Assembly (NCBI GenBank): GCA_048500255.1
Contig: JASNYH010000002.1
Span: forward strand, 558,001-622,000
Length of the DNA: 64,000 bases
Origin: JAMHWF01 sp048500255
Lineage (GTDB): Bacteria > Pseudomonadota > Gammaproteobacteria > Burkholderiales > Burkholderiaceae_C
Direction of reading: 5' to 3'
Shown piece by piece: positions 17,555 through 28,167 of the stretch. The translations under genes and the position numbers were made by a program. The first letter of the stretch is position 1. Each line of letters begins with the position of its first letter. The notes under the pieces are model-generated. The model was not told where the DNA came from, ran no database searches, and worked only from the letters and a program-made list of their open reading frames with translations.

Positions 17555-17992
17555 TTACGGCAGCTCGGCCCAGCGCGACGGCTCGACGATCCGCAGCCCG
17601 AGCGGCGCGGCGCCGCGCGCGAGCTTCAGCAGCGCGCGATCGCGGCTGATGAGCCAGTGCGCGCCCGATGCCAGCCCGAGGTCGACGAAGATCTGGTCGT
17701 CGGGATCGGCGCAGCGCAGCGGGTGCGCCGCGGCCTGCGCGACGACGGTGGCGTGGGCGTCCCAGGCGGCGAGCAGTGCCGACGTTTCGGCAGACCGCCG
17801 AGCTGCCAGTCCGCGCTCGAGTACGTGGCGCAGCTCGACGCGCATCGCCGGCGTGGCCAGCCAGCGCACCCGCCGCCCGGCGATGGCGCCGGCCAGCGTC
17901 GCGACGCGGCGGTCCTGGAACAGCAGCCAATCGAGCACGACGTTGGTGTCGAGCACGATGGCGGGCGGGGCGGTGTCGTAGGGTGACTGCAT
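17555..17992 (-). CDS. PIN-domain protein, putative VapC-like toxin without an antitoxin
   Basis: A predicted metal-dependent ribonuclease of the PIN fold, 145 residues. The expected acidic residues are present: Asp15 (VLDTNVV), Glu53 (RVELRHVL), Asp96/98/99 (ADPDDQIF) and Asp118 (ISRDRALL), a pattern like the TIGR00305/COG1569 group of putative toxins. It is convergent to rpoC and divergent from rpsL. No small antitoxin-like gene lies on either side. ATG 17992 is chosen; GTG 18010 is possible, and neither has a clear ribosome-binding site. RNase activity is inferred from the family. Confidence 0.82.
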   Translation of the reverse strand: MQSPYDTAPPAIVLDTNVVLDWLLFQDRRVATLAGAIAGRRVRWLATPAMRVELRHVLERGLAARRSAETSALLAAWDAHATVVAQAAAHPLRCADPDDQIFVDLGLASGAHWLISRDRALLKLARGAAPLGLRIVEPSRWAELP

Positions 17993-18165
17993 GTGCGGCG
18001 AATCGGTCACTCGGGCGGCAGGGTGCCGCGCCAGGCGACATCATGCCGGCGAACAACGGCTCCACGCCCCGAAGTCGGCAAGGCCGTAACGCCGTCGGTT
18101 CGCGAGTGAGTGCGTGCTATGAGTCGGTCGACAATGCCGCCGGCGATCGGGCTCGGCTCGATCTG

Positions 18166-18194
18166 TTGCGGTGCGTCGTGCCGGCCAATATAAT
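18166..18194 (+). promoter_or_regulatory. Sigma-70 promoter of the str operon (rpsL)
   Basis: TTGCGG (18166-18171), a 17-bp spacer and a perfect TATAAT (18189-18194). Transcription should start near 18201. The bases after the -10 (CGCGAG) form a GC-rich discriminator, a trait of promoters under stringent (ppGpp) control. The rest of 17993-18165 shows no gene or other signal. Confidence 0.85.
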
Positions 18195-18200
18195 CGCGAG

Positions 18201-18336
18201 CTTTTCGGCAGATTCTGCTGCGCTCTTTGTCGAGCGGCTCACCGGGCCCTTTGCGCGCCCGGCCTTCGGGCCCGCGGTCGGTTGGAGTGCTCGTTCTGTC
18301 CGAAAATCGAGTGACTTCAAACGGGACCACTGTCTT
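18201..18336 (+). promoter_or_regulatory. rpsL 5' leader with two mutually exclusive hairpins
   Basis: An untranslated leader of about 136 nt. CCGGGC/GCCCGG (18242-18262) and GGCC/GGCC capped by a UUCG-type tetraloop (18261-18272) share the bases 18261-18262, so only one can form at full length. The leader is long for a ribosomal protein gene. The rpsL start has no strong Shine-Dalgarno (GGGACCAC upstream). Confidence 0.4.
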
Positions 18337-18714
18337 ATGCCAACCATCAACCAGCTCGTGCGGCAAGGTCGCGAGACCGAGATCGCGAAGTCCAAGTCGC
18401 CGGCGCTGCAGGGTGGCCCGCAGCGGCGCGGCGTCTGCACGCGCGTCTACACGACCACGCCGAAGAAGCCGAATTCGGCGCTGCGCAAGGTCGCCAAGGT
18501 GCGCCTGACCAACGGCTTCGAGATCATTTCCTACATCGGCGGCGAAGGCCACAACCTGCAGGAGCACAGCGTCGTGCTCGTGCGCGGCGGCCGCGTGAAG
18601 GATCTGCCGGGCGTGCGCTACCACATCGTGCGCGGCTCGCTCGATCTGCAGGGCGTCAAGGATCGCAAGCAGTCGCGCTCGAAGTACGGCGCCAAGCGTC
18701 CGAAGAAGGCGTAA
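18337..18714 (+). CDS. rpsL: 30S ribosomal protein S12
   Basis: The decoding-centre protein and first gene of the str operon, 125 residues. Lys43 in TTTPKKPNSALRK and Lys88 in GGRVKDLPGVRYH are wild type, so the gene predicts streptomycin sensitivity. Asp89 is the residue methylthiolated in E. coli. ATG 18337 gives the standard MPTINQLVR start; the frame is open far upstream but only as a shadow. A 117-bp spacer leads to rpsG. Confidence 0.98.
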   Translation: MPTINQLVRQGRETEIAKSKSPALQGGPQRRGVCTRVYTTTPKKPNSALRKVAKVRLTNGFEIISYIGGEGHNLQEHSVVLVRGGRVKDLPGVRYHIVRGSLDLQGVKDRKQSRSKYGAKRPKKA

Positions 18715-18831
18715 GACACGCTTTGTCGAGGTTCGGCCCTTTTCGTCGGGTCGGCCCAGTAAGTGAAGGGCCAGCATGGCCCTTCGAGGCGCAGCAGGGT
18801 CTGCTGCCCAACTGAAACTGAAGGAAGAGAA
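18715..18831 (+). promoter_or_regulatory. rpsL-rpsG spacer with two perfect tandem hairpins, possible S7 autoregulatory site
   Basis: GAAGGGCC/GGCCCTTC with a 5-nt loop (18765-18785) is followed 5 nt later by GCAGCAG/CTGCTGC with a 3-nt loop (18791-18807), then the rpsG Shine-Dalgarno AAGGAAG. In E. coli, S7 represses its operon by binding the rpsL-rpsG spacer, so an analogous role is likely, though the RNA shape here is not visibly the same. Confidence 0.55.
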
Positions 18832-19302
18832 ATGCCACGTCGTCGCGAAGTCCCCAAGCGCGAGATCCTGCCCGACCCCAAGTTCGGCAGCGTCGATCTC
18901 TCGAAGTTCATGAACGTGATCATGGAGTCCGGCAAGAAGGCCGTCGCCGAGCGCATCATCTACGGCGCCCTCGACCAGGTCGAGAAGAAGTCGGGCAAGG
19001 ACCCGCTCGAGGTTTTCACGATCGCGCTGAACAACGTCAAGCCGATGGTCGAGGTGAAGTCGCGGCGCGTCGGCGGTGCCAACTACCAGGTGCCGGTCGA
19101 GGTGCGCCCGGTGCGCCGCGTCGCGCTGGCGATGCGCTGGCTCAAGGAATCGGCGCGCAAGCGCGGCGAGAAGTCGATGGCGCAGCGCCTGGCGAACGAG
19201 CTGCTCGAGGCCGTCGAAGGCCGGGGCGGCGCGATGAAGAAGCGCGACGAGGTGCACCGCATGGCCGAGGCGAACAAGGCCTTCTCGCACTTCCGCTTCT
19301 GA
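18832..19302 (+). CDS. rpsG: 30S ribosomal protein S7
   Basis: It nucleates assembly of the 30S head by binding 16S rRNA and, in E. coli, represses the str mRNA. The 156 residues are of normal length, with MPRRREVPKREILPDPKFGS at the start and RRVGGANYQVPVEVRP in the middle. ATG 18832 follows AAGGAAGAG; an in-frame upstream extension lacks homology and is rejected. fusA follows 67 nt later. Confidence 0.98.
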   Translation: MPRRREVPKREILPDPKFGSVDLSKFMNVIMESGKKAVAERIIYGALDQVEKKSGKDPLEVFTIALNNVKPMVEVKSRRVGGANYQVPVEVRPVRRVALAMRWLKESARKRGEKSMAQRLANELLEAVEGRGGAMKKRDEVHRMAEANKAFSHFRF

Positions 19303-19369
19303 TTCCTTCTTTCGCCGGCCCCGCGCGTTCACGAGACGCCGCGGGCCACCCCCGTTCTGGAGCCACACC

Positions 19370-21472
<2,103 letters not shown>

Positions 21473-21581
21473 CTCGTACGCAGTGGTCTTCGCCCGGGAA
21501 CCGTCGGCTGCCAGCGCCGGCGGACCGATACCCGGGCGGAAACCTTAAACCACCACTGGCATGCTCTTTTACGGAGATCCG

Positions 21582-21583
<2 letters not shown>
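21473..21583 (+). promoter_or_regulatory. fusA-tuf2 spacer with one long nested hairpin
   Basis: CGCCCGGG (21491-21498) pairs with CCCGGGCG (21531-21538) and encloses CCG-CGGC/GCCG-CGG (21501-21523). The whole stem-loop spans 21491-21538, ahead of a GGAG Shine-Dalgarno for tuf copy 2. Role unknown. It is a candidate for separating fusA and tuf expression. Confidence 0.45.
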
Positions 21584-22774
<1,191 letters not shown>

Positions 22775-22775
<1 letters not shown>

Positions 22776-22875
22776 CATGGTGCCCCCGGTGTCGTCGCGC
22801 TGAACGCGCTCCGACACCACCCCCCAGCCTCTTCGTCGTGGCCCCAAGGCCACGACACTGCTCTTTGGAGTCACC
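22775..22875 (+). promoter_or_regulatory. tuf2-rpsJ spacer with two tandem hairpins (S10 operon leader region)
   Basis: Hairpin 1 (22788-22818) is GGTGTCG/CGACACC with inner GCGC/GCGC. Hairpin 2 (22835-22856) is a perfect 9-bp GTCGTGGCC/GGCCACGAC with a CCAA loop. It lacks a following U-run. In E. coli the S10 leader is the target of L4 control; here the two hairpins could be either a weak terminator pair or such a leader. I see no convincing promoter in the spacer. Confidence 0.5.
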
Positions 22876-23187
22876 ATGCAGAAGCAAAAGATCCGCATCC
22901 GCCTCAAGGCGTTCGACTACAAGCTGATCGACCAGTCGGCGCTGGAGATCGTCGACACGGCCAAGCGCACCGGCGCCATCGTCAAGGGGCCGGTACCGTT
23001 GCCCACACGTATGCAGCGTTTCGACATCTTGCGCTCGCCGCACGTCAACAAGACGTCGCGCGACCAGTTCGAGATCCGCACGCATCAGCGCCTGATGGAC
23101 ATCGTCGACCCGACCGACAAGACGGTCGACGCATTGATGAAGCTCGATCTCCCCGCCGGCGTGGACGTGGAAATCAAGCTGCAGTAG
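22876..23187 (+). CDS. rpsJ: 30S ribosomal protein S10
   Basis: A 30S head protein that also partners NusB/NusG in transcription. The 103 residues are of standard length, with GPVPLPTRMQRFDILRSPHV and SREQFEIRTH-like SRDQFEIRTHQRL. It is the first gene of the S10 operon. It ends in TAG, followed by AAT, so the stop forms part of a TAGAAT -10 element (see 23162-23190). Confidence 0.98.
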   Translation: MQKQKIRIRLKAFDYKLIDQSALEIVDTAKRTGAIVKGPVPLPTRMQRFDILRSPHVNKTSRDQFEIRTHQRLMDIVDPTDKTVDALMKLDLPAGVDVEIKLQ

Positions 23188-23190
23188 AAT
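23162..23190 (+). promoter_or_regulatory. Possible internal promoter at the 3' end of rpsJ
   Basis: TGGACG (23162-23167), exactly 17 bp, then TAGAAT (23185-23190), in which TAG is the rpsJ stop codon. A transcript from here would start near 23197 and cover rplC onward. Downstream lie hairpins GGCGGCC/GGCCGCC (23204-23223) and GCCCG/CGGGC (23235-23256) before the rplC start. Confidence 0.45.
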
Positions 23191-23269
23191 CACCGGCTTT
23201 TCCGGCGGCCGACTTGGGCCGCCCGAACTCATCAGCCCGGCCAATCGTTGTCGGGCATTGGAGAAAACC

Positions 23270-23950
23270 ATGACTACAGCCACTCCGGGCCAACGCCTCG
23301 GTTTGCTGGGCCGCAAGGTGGGCATGATGCGCATCTTCACCGACGGCGGCGACTCCGTGCCGGTGACCGTGCTCGACGTGTCGAACAACCGCGTCACGCA
23401 GGTCAAGACGGTCGAGAACGACGGCTACAGCGCGCTGCAGGTGACCTACGGGTCGCGCAAGGCGTCGCGCGTGTCCAAGCCCGAGGCCGGTCACTTGGCC
23501 AAGGCCGGCGTCGAGGCCGGCGAGGTTCTCAAGGAATTCCGCGTGACGGCCGACGTCGCCGGCCAGTACGCGCCCGGCGCTCAAGTGCCCGTGACGCTGT
23601 TCGCCGCCGGCCAGAAGGTCGACGTGCAGGGCACGTCGATCGGCAAGGGCTTCGCCGGCACGATCAAGCGCCACAACTTCGGCTCCCAGCGCGCGTCTCA
23701 CGGCAACAGCCGCTCGCACAACGTGCCGGGTTCGATCTCGATGGCGCAGGATCCGGGCCGCGTGTTTCCCGGCAAGAAGATGTCGGGCCACCTCGGCGAC
23801 GAGACGGTGACGACGCAGAATCTCGACGTTGTGCGCATCGACGAGGCTCGCCAGCTGCTGCTCGTGCGCGGCGCCGTGCCCGGCGCGAAGAACGGTCACG
23901 TCGTCGTGCGCCCGGCCGTCAAGGCGCGCGCCAAGAAAGGAGCCCAGTGA
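23270..23950 (+). CDS. rplC: 50S ribosomal protein L3
   Basis: An early 50S assembly protein near the peptidyl transferase centre. From ATG 23270 the protein has 226 residues and starts MTTATPGQRLGLLGRKVGM; TTG 23258 would overlap the Shine-Dalgarno TTGGAGAAA. GKGFAGTIKRHNF and the GSISMAQDPGRVFPGKKMSG loop (with the Gln that is methylated in E. coli) are present. Its stop overlaps the rplD ATG by 1 nt. Confidence 0.97.
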   Translation: MTTATPGQRLGLLGRKVGMMRIFTDGGDSVPVTVLDVSNNRVTQVKTVENDGYSALQVTYGSRKASRVSKPEAGHLAKAGVEAGEVLKEFRVTADVAGQYAPGAQVPVTLFAAGQKVDVQGTSIGKGFAGTIKRHNFGSQRASHGNSRSHNVPGSISMAQDPGRVFPGKKMSGHLGDETVTTQNLDVVRIDEARQLLLVRGAVPGAKNGHVVVRPAVKARAKKGAQ

Positions 23951-24570
23951 TGCAACTCGAGCTCCTGAACGAGCAGGGCCAAGCGACGGCCAAGGTGGAC
24001 GCGCCGGACACTGTGTTCGCGCGTGACTACAACGAGGCACTGGTGCATCAGGTCGTCGTCGCCTTTCAGGCCAACGCGCGCCAAGGCACGCGGGCGCAGA
24101 AGGACCGTGCCACCGTCAAGCACTCGACCAAGAAGCCGTGGCGCCAGAAGGGCACCGGCCGCGCGCGCGCCGGCATGACGTCGTCGCCGCTGTGGCGCGG
24201 CGGCGGTCGCATCTTCCCGAACAGCCCGGACGAGAACTTCACCCACAAGGTCAACAAGAAGATGTATCGCGCCGGCATGGCGGCGATCCTCTCGCAGCTG
24301 GCCCGCGACGGCCGCCTCGCCGTCGTCGACTCGATTGCCGTCGACGCGCCGAAGACGAAGCTGCTGGCGCAGAAGTTCAGGGCCATGGGCCTCGATTCCG
24401 TGATGGTGATCGCCGACCAGGTCGACGACAACCTGCTGCTCGCGTCGCGCAACCTCGCCAACGTGCTCGTCGTCGAGCCGCGCTACGCCGACCCGCTGTC
24501 GCTCGTCTTCTACAAGAAGGTGCTCGTGACCAAGGGCGCGATGGAGCAACTCAAGGAGATGCTGGCATGA
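23950..24570 (+). CDS. rplD: 50S ribosomal protein L4
   Basis: It lines the peptide exit tunnel and in E. coli represses the S10 operon. The 206 residues include the basic loop KKPWRQKGTGRARAG and RGGGRIFPN that reaches into the tunnel; macrolide-relevant positions look wild type. It overlaps rplC by 1 nt and rplW by 4 nt (ATGA at 24567-24570). Confidence 0.97.
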   Translation: MQLELLNEQGQATAKVDAPDTVFARDYNEALVHQVVVAFQANARQGTRAQKDRATVKHSTKKPWRQKGTGRARAGMTSSPLWRGGGRIFPNSPDENFTHKVNKKMYRAGMAAILSQLARDGRLAVVDSIAVDAPKTKLLAQKFRAMGLDSVMVIADQVDDNLLLASRNLANVLVVEPRYADPLSLVFYKKVLVTKGAMEQLKEMLA

Positions 24571-24881
24571 ACGCCGTCGCATTCGATCAGGGCCGCCTGG
24601 CCCAGGTGCTGGTCGAGCCGATCGTGTCCGAAAAGGCCACGAGCGTCGCCGAATCGCACAACCAGGTGCTGTTCAAGGTGCTGCGCAACGCGACCAAGCC
24701 CGAGATCAAGGCCGCCGTCGAACTGATGTTCAAGGTCGAGGTCGAATCGGTCCAGGTGCTCAACCAGAAGGGCAAGACGAAGCGGTTCGGTCGCTCGATG
24801 GGCCGCCGCGACCACGTCAAGAAGGCGTACGTGTCGCTCAAGCCGGGTCAGGAGCTCAACTTCTCCGGGGAGGCCGCGTAA
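24567..24881 (+). CDS. rplW: 50S ribosomal protein L23
   Basis: The exit-tunnel protein that docks trigger factor and SRP. The 104 residues contain EPIVSEKAT, NQVLFKVLRNATKPEIKAAVE and VNT-like VLNQKGKTKRFGR. ATG 24567 overlaps the rplD stop; the frame is open upstream only as a shadow of rplD. The stop overlaps the rplB start by 1 nt. Confidence 0.97.
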   Translation: MNAVAFDQGRLAQVLVEPIVSEKATSVAESHNQVLFKVLRNATKPEIKAAVELMFKVEVESVQVLNQKGKTKRFGRSMGRRDHVKKAYVSLKPGQELNFSGEAA

Positions 24882-25705
24882 TGGCCGTCATCAAAGTCAA
24901 GCCGACCTCGCCGGGGCGCCGCGCGATGGTCAAGGTCGCGCATCCGCACCTCTACAAGGGGCGCCCGGAGGCGTCGCTCGTCGAGCCGCAGATGCAGAAG
25001 GCCGGCCGCAACAACAACGGCCACATCACGATGCGCCACAAGGGCGGCGGCCACAAGCACCACTATCGCGTGGTCGACTTCCGTCGCAACAAGGACGGCA
25101 TCCCCGCGAAGGTCGAGCGCATCGAGTACGACCCGAACCGCACCGCGCACATCGCGCTGCTGTGCTACGCCGACGGTGAGCGTCGCTACATCATCGCGCC
25201 GCGCGGGCTGGACATCGGCGCCACGGTGCTGTCGGGCTCGGAGGCGCCGATCAAGGCTGGCAACACGCTGCCGATCCGCAACATCCCGGTCGGCTCGACG
25301 ATCCACTGCGTCGAGCTGCTGCCCGGAAAGGGTGCGCAGATCGCGCGCTCGGCCGGCACGGCGGTGACGCTGCTGGCGCGTGAAGGCACGTATGCCCAGG
25401 TGCGCATGCGCTCGGGCGAGGTGCGCCGCATCCACATCGACTGCCGCGCCACGATCGGAGAGGTGTCGAACGAGGAGCACAACCTCAAGCACTACGGCAA
25501 GGCGGGTGCGCGCCGCTGGAAGGGCATCCGCCCGACGGTGCGCGGCGTCGCGATGAACCCGGTCGACCACCCGCACGGTGGCGGCGAGGGCCGGACCGGC
25601 GAAGGCCAGGTGCCGGTGTCGCCGTGGAACACGATGACCAAGGGATACCGCACTCGCAGCAACAAGCGCACGCAGACGTTCATCGTCTCGCGCCGCAAGA
25701 AGTAA
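24881..25705 (+). CDS. rplB: 50S ribosomal protein L2
   Basis: A highly conserved protein beside the peptidyl transferase centre. 274 residues, standard length. The GRNNNGHITMRHKGGGHKHHYR N-terminal region and the NPVDHPHGGGEGRTGEG loop, including the essential His, are intact. Its ATG overlaps the rplW TAA by 1 nt; rpsS follows after 9 nt. Confidence 0.98.
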   Translation: MAVIKVKPTSPGRRAMVKVAHPHLYKGRPEASLVEPQMQKAGRNNNGHITMRHKGGGHKHHYRVVDFRRNKDGIPAKVERIEYDPNRTAHIALLCYADGERRYIIAPRGLDIGATVLSGSEAPIKAGNTLPIRNIPVGSTIHCVELLPGKGAQIARSAGTAVTLLAREGTYAQVRMRSGEVRRIHIDCRATIGEVSNEEHNLKHYGKAGARRWKGIRPTVRGVAMNPVDHPHGGGEGRTGEGQVPVSPWNTMTKGYRTRSNKRTQTFIVSRRKK

Positions 25706-25714
25706 GGGGCCACG

Positions 25715-25993
25715 ATGAGCCGCTCGCTGAAGAAGGGTCCGTTCGTGGACCACCACTTGATGGCCAAGGTCGAGAAGGCCGTCGCCATCAAGGACAAGAA
25801 GCCGATCAGGACGTGGTCGCGCCGTTCGACGATCCTGCCCGAGTTCATCGGGCTGACCATCGCCGTACACAACGGCAAGCAGCACGTGCCCGTCTACGTC
25901 AGCGACCAGATGGTCGGCCACAAGCTCGGCGAATTTGCGCTCACGCGCACGTTCAAGGGGCACCCCGCCGACAAGAAGGCCGCCAAGAAGTAA
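25715..25993 (+). CDS. rpsS: 30S ribosomal protein S19
   Basis: A 30S head protein at the A-site finger contact. 92 residues with MSRSLKKGPFVDHHL, RRSTILPEFIGLTIAVHNGK and the GHKLGEFALTRTFKGH tail. Start ATG 25715 follows AAGGGGCC. It sits in the invariant order rplB-rpsS-rplV. Confidence 0.98.
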   Translation: MSRSLKKGPFVDHHLMAKVEKAVAIKDKKPIRTWSRRSTILPEFIGLTIAVHNGKQHVPVYVSDQMVGHKLGEFALTRTFKGHPADKKAAKK

Positions 25994-26005
25994 GGAGCAG
26001 CGACG

Positions 26006-26335
26006 ATGGAAACCCGAGCAATCGTTCGCGGCGTTCGCCTGTCGGTCGACAAGGGTCGTCTGGTGGCGGATCTTGTGCGCGGCAAGAAGGTCGATCAGGC
26101 GCTCAACATCCTGACGTTCACGCCGAAGAAGGCCGCCGGCATCATCAAGAAGGCGCTCGAGTCGGCGATCGCGAATGCCGAGCACAACGACGGCGCCGAC
26201 ATCGACGAGCTGAAGGTGACGTCGATCTACGTCGAGCAGGGCGCGACGCTCAAGCGCTTCTCGGCGCGCGCCAAGGGCCGCGGCAACCGCATCAGCAAGC
26301 CCACCTGCCACATCTTCGTCACCGTCGGAAACTGA
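26006..26335 (+). CDS. rplV: 50S ribosomal protein L22
   Basis: It spans the 50S and its beta-hairpin lines the exit tunnel. 109 residues, standard. RLVADLVRGKKVDQALNILTF and KRFSARAKGRGNRISKPTCH (beta-hairpin and C-terminus) are conserved. AAGGAG precedes ATG 26006. Confidence 0.98.
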   Translation: METRAIVRGVRLSVDKGRLVADLVRGKKVDQALNILTFTPKKAAGIIKKALESAIANAEHNDGADIDELKVTSIYVEQGATLKRFSARAKGRGNRISKPTCHIFVTVGN

Positions 26336-26352
26336 GAGGCAAGAGCAACACC

Positions 26353-27225
26353 ATGGGACAGAAGATCCATCCGACCGGTTTCCGCCTTCCCGTCACCCGC
26401 AACTGGTCGTCGCGCTGGTACGCGTCGAACCAGAACTTCGCGTCGATGCTCGCCGAGGACCTGAAGGTGCGCGAGTTCCTGAAGGCGCGGCTGAAGAACG
26501 CCGCCGTCTCGCGCATCCTGATCGAGCGCCCGGCCAAGAACGCGCGCATCACGATCTACTCGGCGCGCCCCGGCGTCGTGATCGGCAAGAAGGGTGAGGA
26601 CATCGAGAACCTGAAGGCCGAACTGACGCGCCGCCTCGGCGTGCCGGTCGCCGTCAACATCGAGGAAGTGCGCAAGCCCGAGGTCGACGCGCAGCTGATC
26701 GCCGACTCGATCACGCAGCAGCTCGAGAAGCGCATCATGTTCCGCCGCGCGATGAAGCGCGCGATGCAAAACGCCATGCGCCTGGGCGCCCAGGGCATCA
26801 AGATCATGTCGGCCGGCCGCCTCAACGGCATCGAGATTGCCCGCACCGAGTGGTATCGCGAGGGTCGCGTGCCGCTGCATACGCTGCGCGCCGATATCGA
26901 CTACGGCTTTTCCGAGGCCAAGACGACGTACGGCGTGATCGGCGTCAAGTGCTGGGTCTACCGCGGCGACCGTCTCGCCAGCGGCGAGGCGCCGGGCATC
27001 GTGACTCCGCCCGGCGTGGAAGACGAGCGCCGCCCGCGCCGTCCCGCGCGACCCGGCGCCCCGGGCGGTCGCGGTCGCCCCGGTGACCGCGCTCCGCGCG
27101 CCGGCGGTGCGCCCGCCGATGGCAGCGACAAGCCTGCCGAGGCTGCCGCCGAAGCGCCGAAGGCGCCCGCCGTCAAGCGCGTGCGCAAGGCCGCTCCGCC
27201 CTCTGGCGGAGCCAAAGGAGAATAA
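26353..27225 (+). CDS. rpsC: 30S ribosomal protein S3 with a long disordered C-terminal tail
   Basis: It forms the mRNA entry site with S4 and S5. 290 residues against roughly 210-235 in most bacteria. The N-terminal KH domain (GVVIGKKGEDIENLK, GXXG loop) and C-terminal domain (RTEWYREGRVPLHTLRADIDYG) are normal. After about residue 225 comes a tail of some 65 residues rich in Pro, Arg, Gly and Ala, then Lys/Arg. ATG 26353 gives the usual MGQKIHPTGFRL start. The tail is probably unstructured and surface-exposed near the mRNA entry channel. Confidence 0.98.
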   Translation: MGQKIHPTGFRLPVTRNWSSRWYASNQNFASMLAEDLKVREFLKARLKNAAVSRILIERPAKNARITIYSARPGVVIGKKGEDIENLKAELTRRLGVPVAVNIEEVRKPEVDAQLIADSITQQLEKRIMFRRAMKRAMQNAMRLGAQGIKIMSAGRLNGIEIARTEWYREGRVPLHTLRADIDYGFSEAKTTYGVIGVKCWVYRGDRLASGEAPGIVTPPGVEDERRPRRPARPGAPGGRGRPGDRAPRAGGAPADGSDKPAEAAAEAPKAPAVKRVRKAAPPSGGAKGE

Positions 27226-27227
27226 CG

Positions 27228-27644
27228 ATGCTGCAACCCGCACGTCGCAAGTTCCGCAAGGAACAGAAGGGCCGCAACACCGGCGTCGCCACGCGCGGCG
27301 CGAACGTGTCGTTCGGCGATTTCGGCCTCAAGGCCACCGAGCGCGGCCGCCTGACGGCGCGCCAGATCGAGGCTGCGCGCCGCGCCATCTCGCGCCACGT
27401 CAAGCGTGGCGGCCGCATCTGGATCCGCATATTCCCCGACAAGCCGATCTCGCAGAAGCCGGCCGAAGTCCGCATGGGCAACGGCAAGGGCAACCCCGAG
27501 TTCTACGTGGCGGAGATCGTCCCGGGCAAGGTGCTGTACGAGATCAACGGCGTCCCCGAGGCACTCGCGCGCGAGGCGTTCACGCTGGCTGCCGCCAAGC
27601 TGCCACTGCGCACGACGTTCGTGGCGCGCCAGGTCGGCGCCTGA
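27228..27644 (+). CDS. rplP: 50S ribosomal protein L16
   Basis: It contacts the A-site tRNA and central protuberance. 138 residues. The MLQPARRKFRKEQKGRN start, the GGRIWIRIFPDKPIS stretch with the Arg that is hydroxylated in E. coli, and MGNGKGNPE are conserved. It lies 2 nt after rpsC; GGAGAA in the rpsC end supplies the ribosome-binding site. Confidence 0.98.
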   Translation: MLQPARRKFRKEQKGRNTGVATRGANVSFGDFGLKATERGRLTARQIEAARRAISRHVKRGGRIWIRIFPDKPISQKPAEVRMGNGKGNPEFYVAEIVPGKVLYEINGVPEALAREAFTLAAAKLPLRTTFVARQVGA

Positions 27645-27661
27645 AGCTGACGGAGTAGACG

Positions 27662-27862
27662 ATGAAGACATCCGAACTGCGCAACAAGGACGTTGCCGGC
27701 CTCGAGAAGGAGGTCGCCGACCTGCTGAAGGCCCACTTCGGCCTGCGCATGCAGAAGGCGACGCAACAGCTGACCAACCACGCGGCGCTCGGCAAGACAC
27801 GGCGTGAGATCGCGCGTGCGAAGACGATCCTCGCCGAGAAGAAGAAGGGGGCCGCCAAATGA
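27662..27862 (+). CDS. rpmC: 50S ribosomal protein L29
   Basis: A small helical-hairpin protein next to the exit tunnel. 66 residues, MKTSELRNKDV at the start and HAALGKTRREIARAKTIL at the end. Its stop overlaps the rpsQ ATG by 4 nt. Confidence 0.97.
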   Translation: MKTSELRNKDVAGLEKEVADLLKAHFGLRMQKATQQLTNHAALGKTRREIARAKTILAEKKKGAAK

Positions 27863-28140
27863 CGCAAGCTCAGACGCAACCGGCGACGAAGAACACCCGC
27901 ACCCTGGTCGGGCGCGTGGTCAGCGACAAGCGCTCGAAGACGGTCACTGTGCTGGTCGAGCGCCGCACCAAGCACGAGCTCTACGGCAAGATCGTCGCCA
28001 AGTCGAGCAAGTACCACGCGCACGACGAGAAGGGCGAGTTCAAGTTCGGCGACCTGGTCGAGATCGCCGAGAGCCGGCCCCTCTCGAAGACCAAGTCCTG
28101 GGTCGTGACGCGGCTGATCGAGAAGGCGCGCGTCGTCTGA
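27859..28140 (+). CDS. rpsQ: 30S ribosomal protein S17
   Basis: A 16S rRNA-binding OB-fold protein. 93 residues with RTLVGRVVSDKRSKTVTVLVERR and PLSKTKSWVV. The N-terminus carries about 10 extra Gln/Thr-rich residues. It ends the S10 operon; the next gene is not rplN as usual but a peroxiredoxin, 27 nt away. Confidence 0.97.
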   Translation: MTQAQTQPATKNTRTLVGRVVSDKRSKTVTVLVERRTKHELYGKIVAKSSKYHAHDEKGEFKFGDLVEIAESRPLSKTKSWVVTRLIEKARVV

Positions 28141-28167
28141 CGACGGCACCGCGAGCCGGGAGAGCAC

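Noticed and set aside
17668..18336. N-terminal extension of rpsL starting near 17668
   Set aside because: The upstream frame is a shadow of the PIN gene and leader; S12 begins at MPTINQLVR, downstream of the mapped promoter signals.
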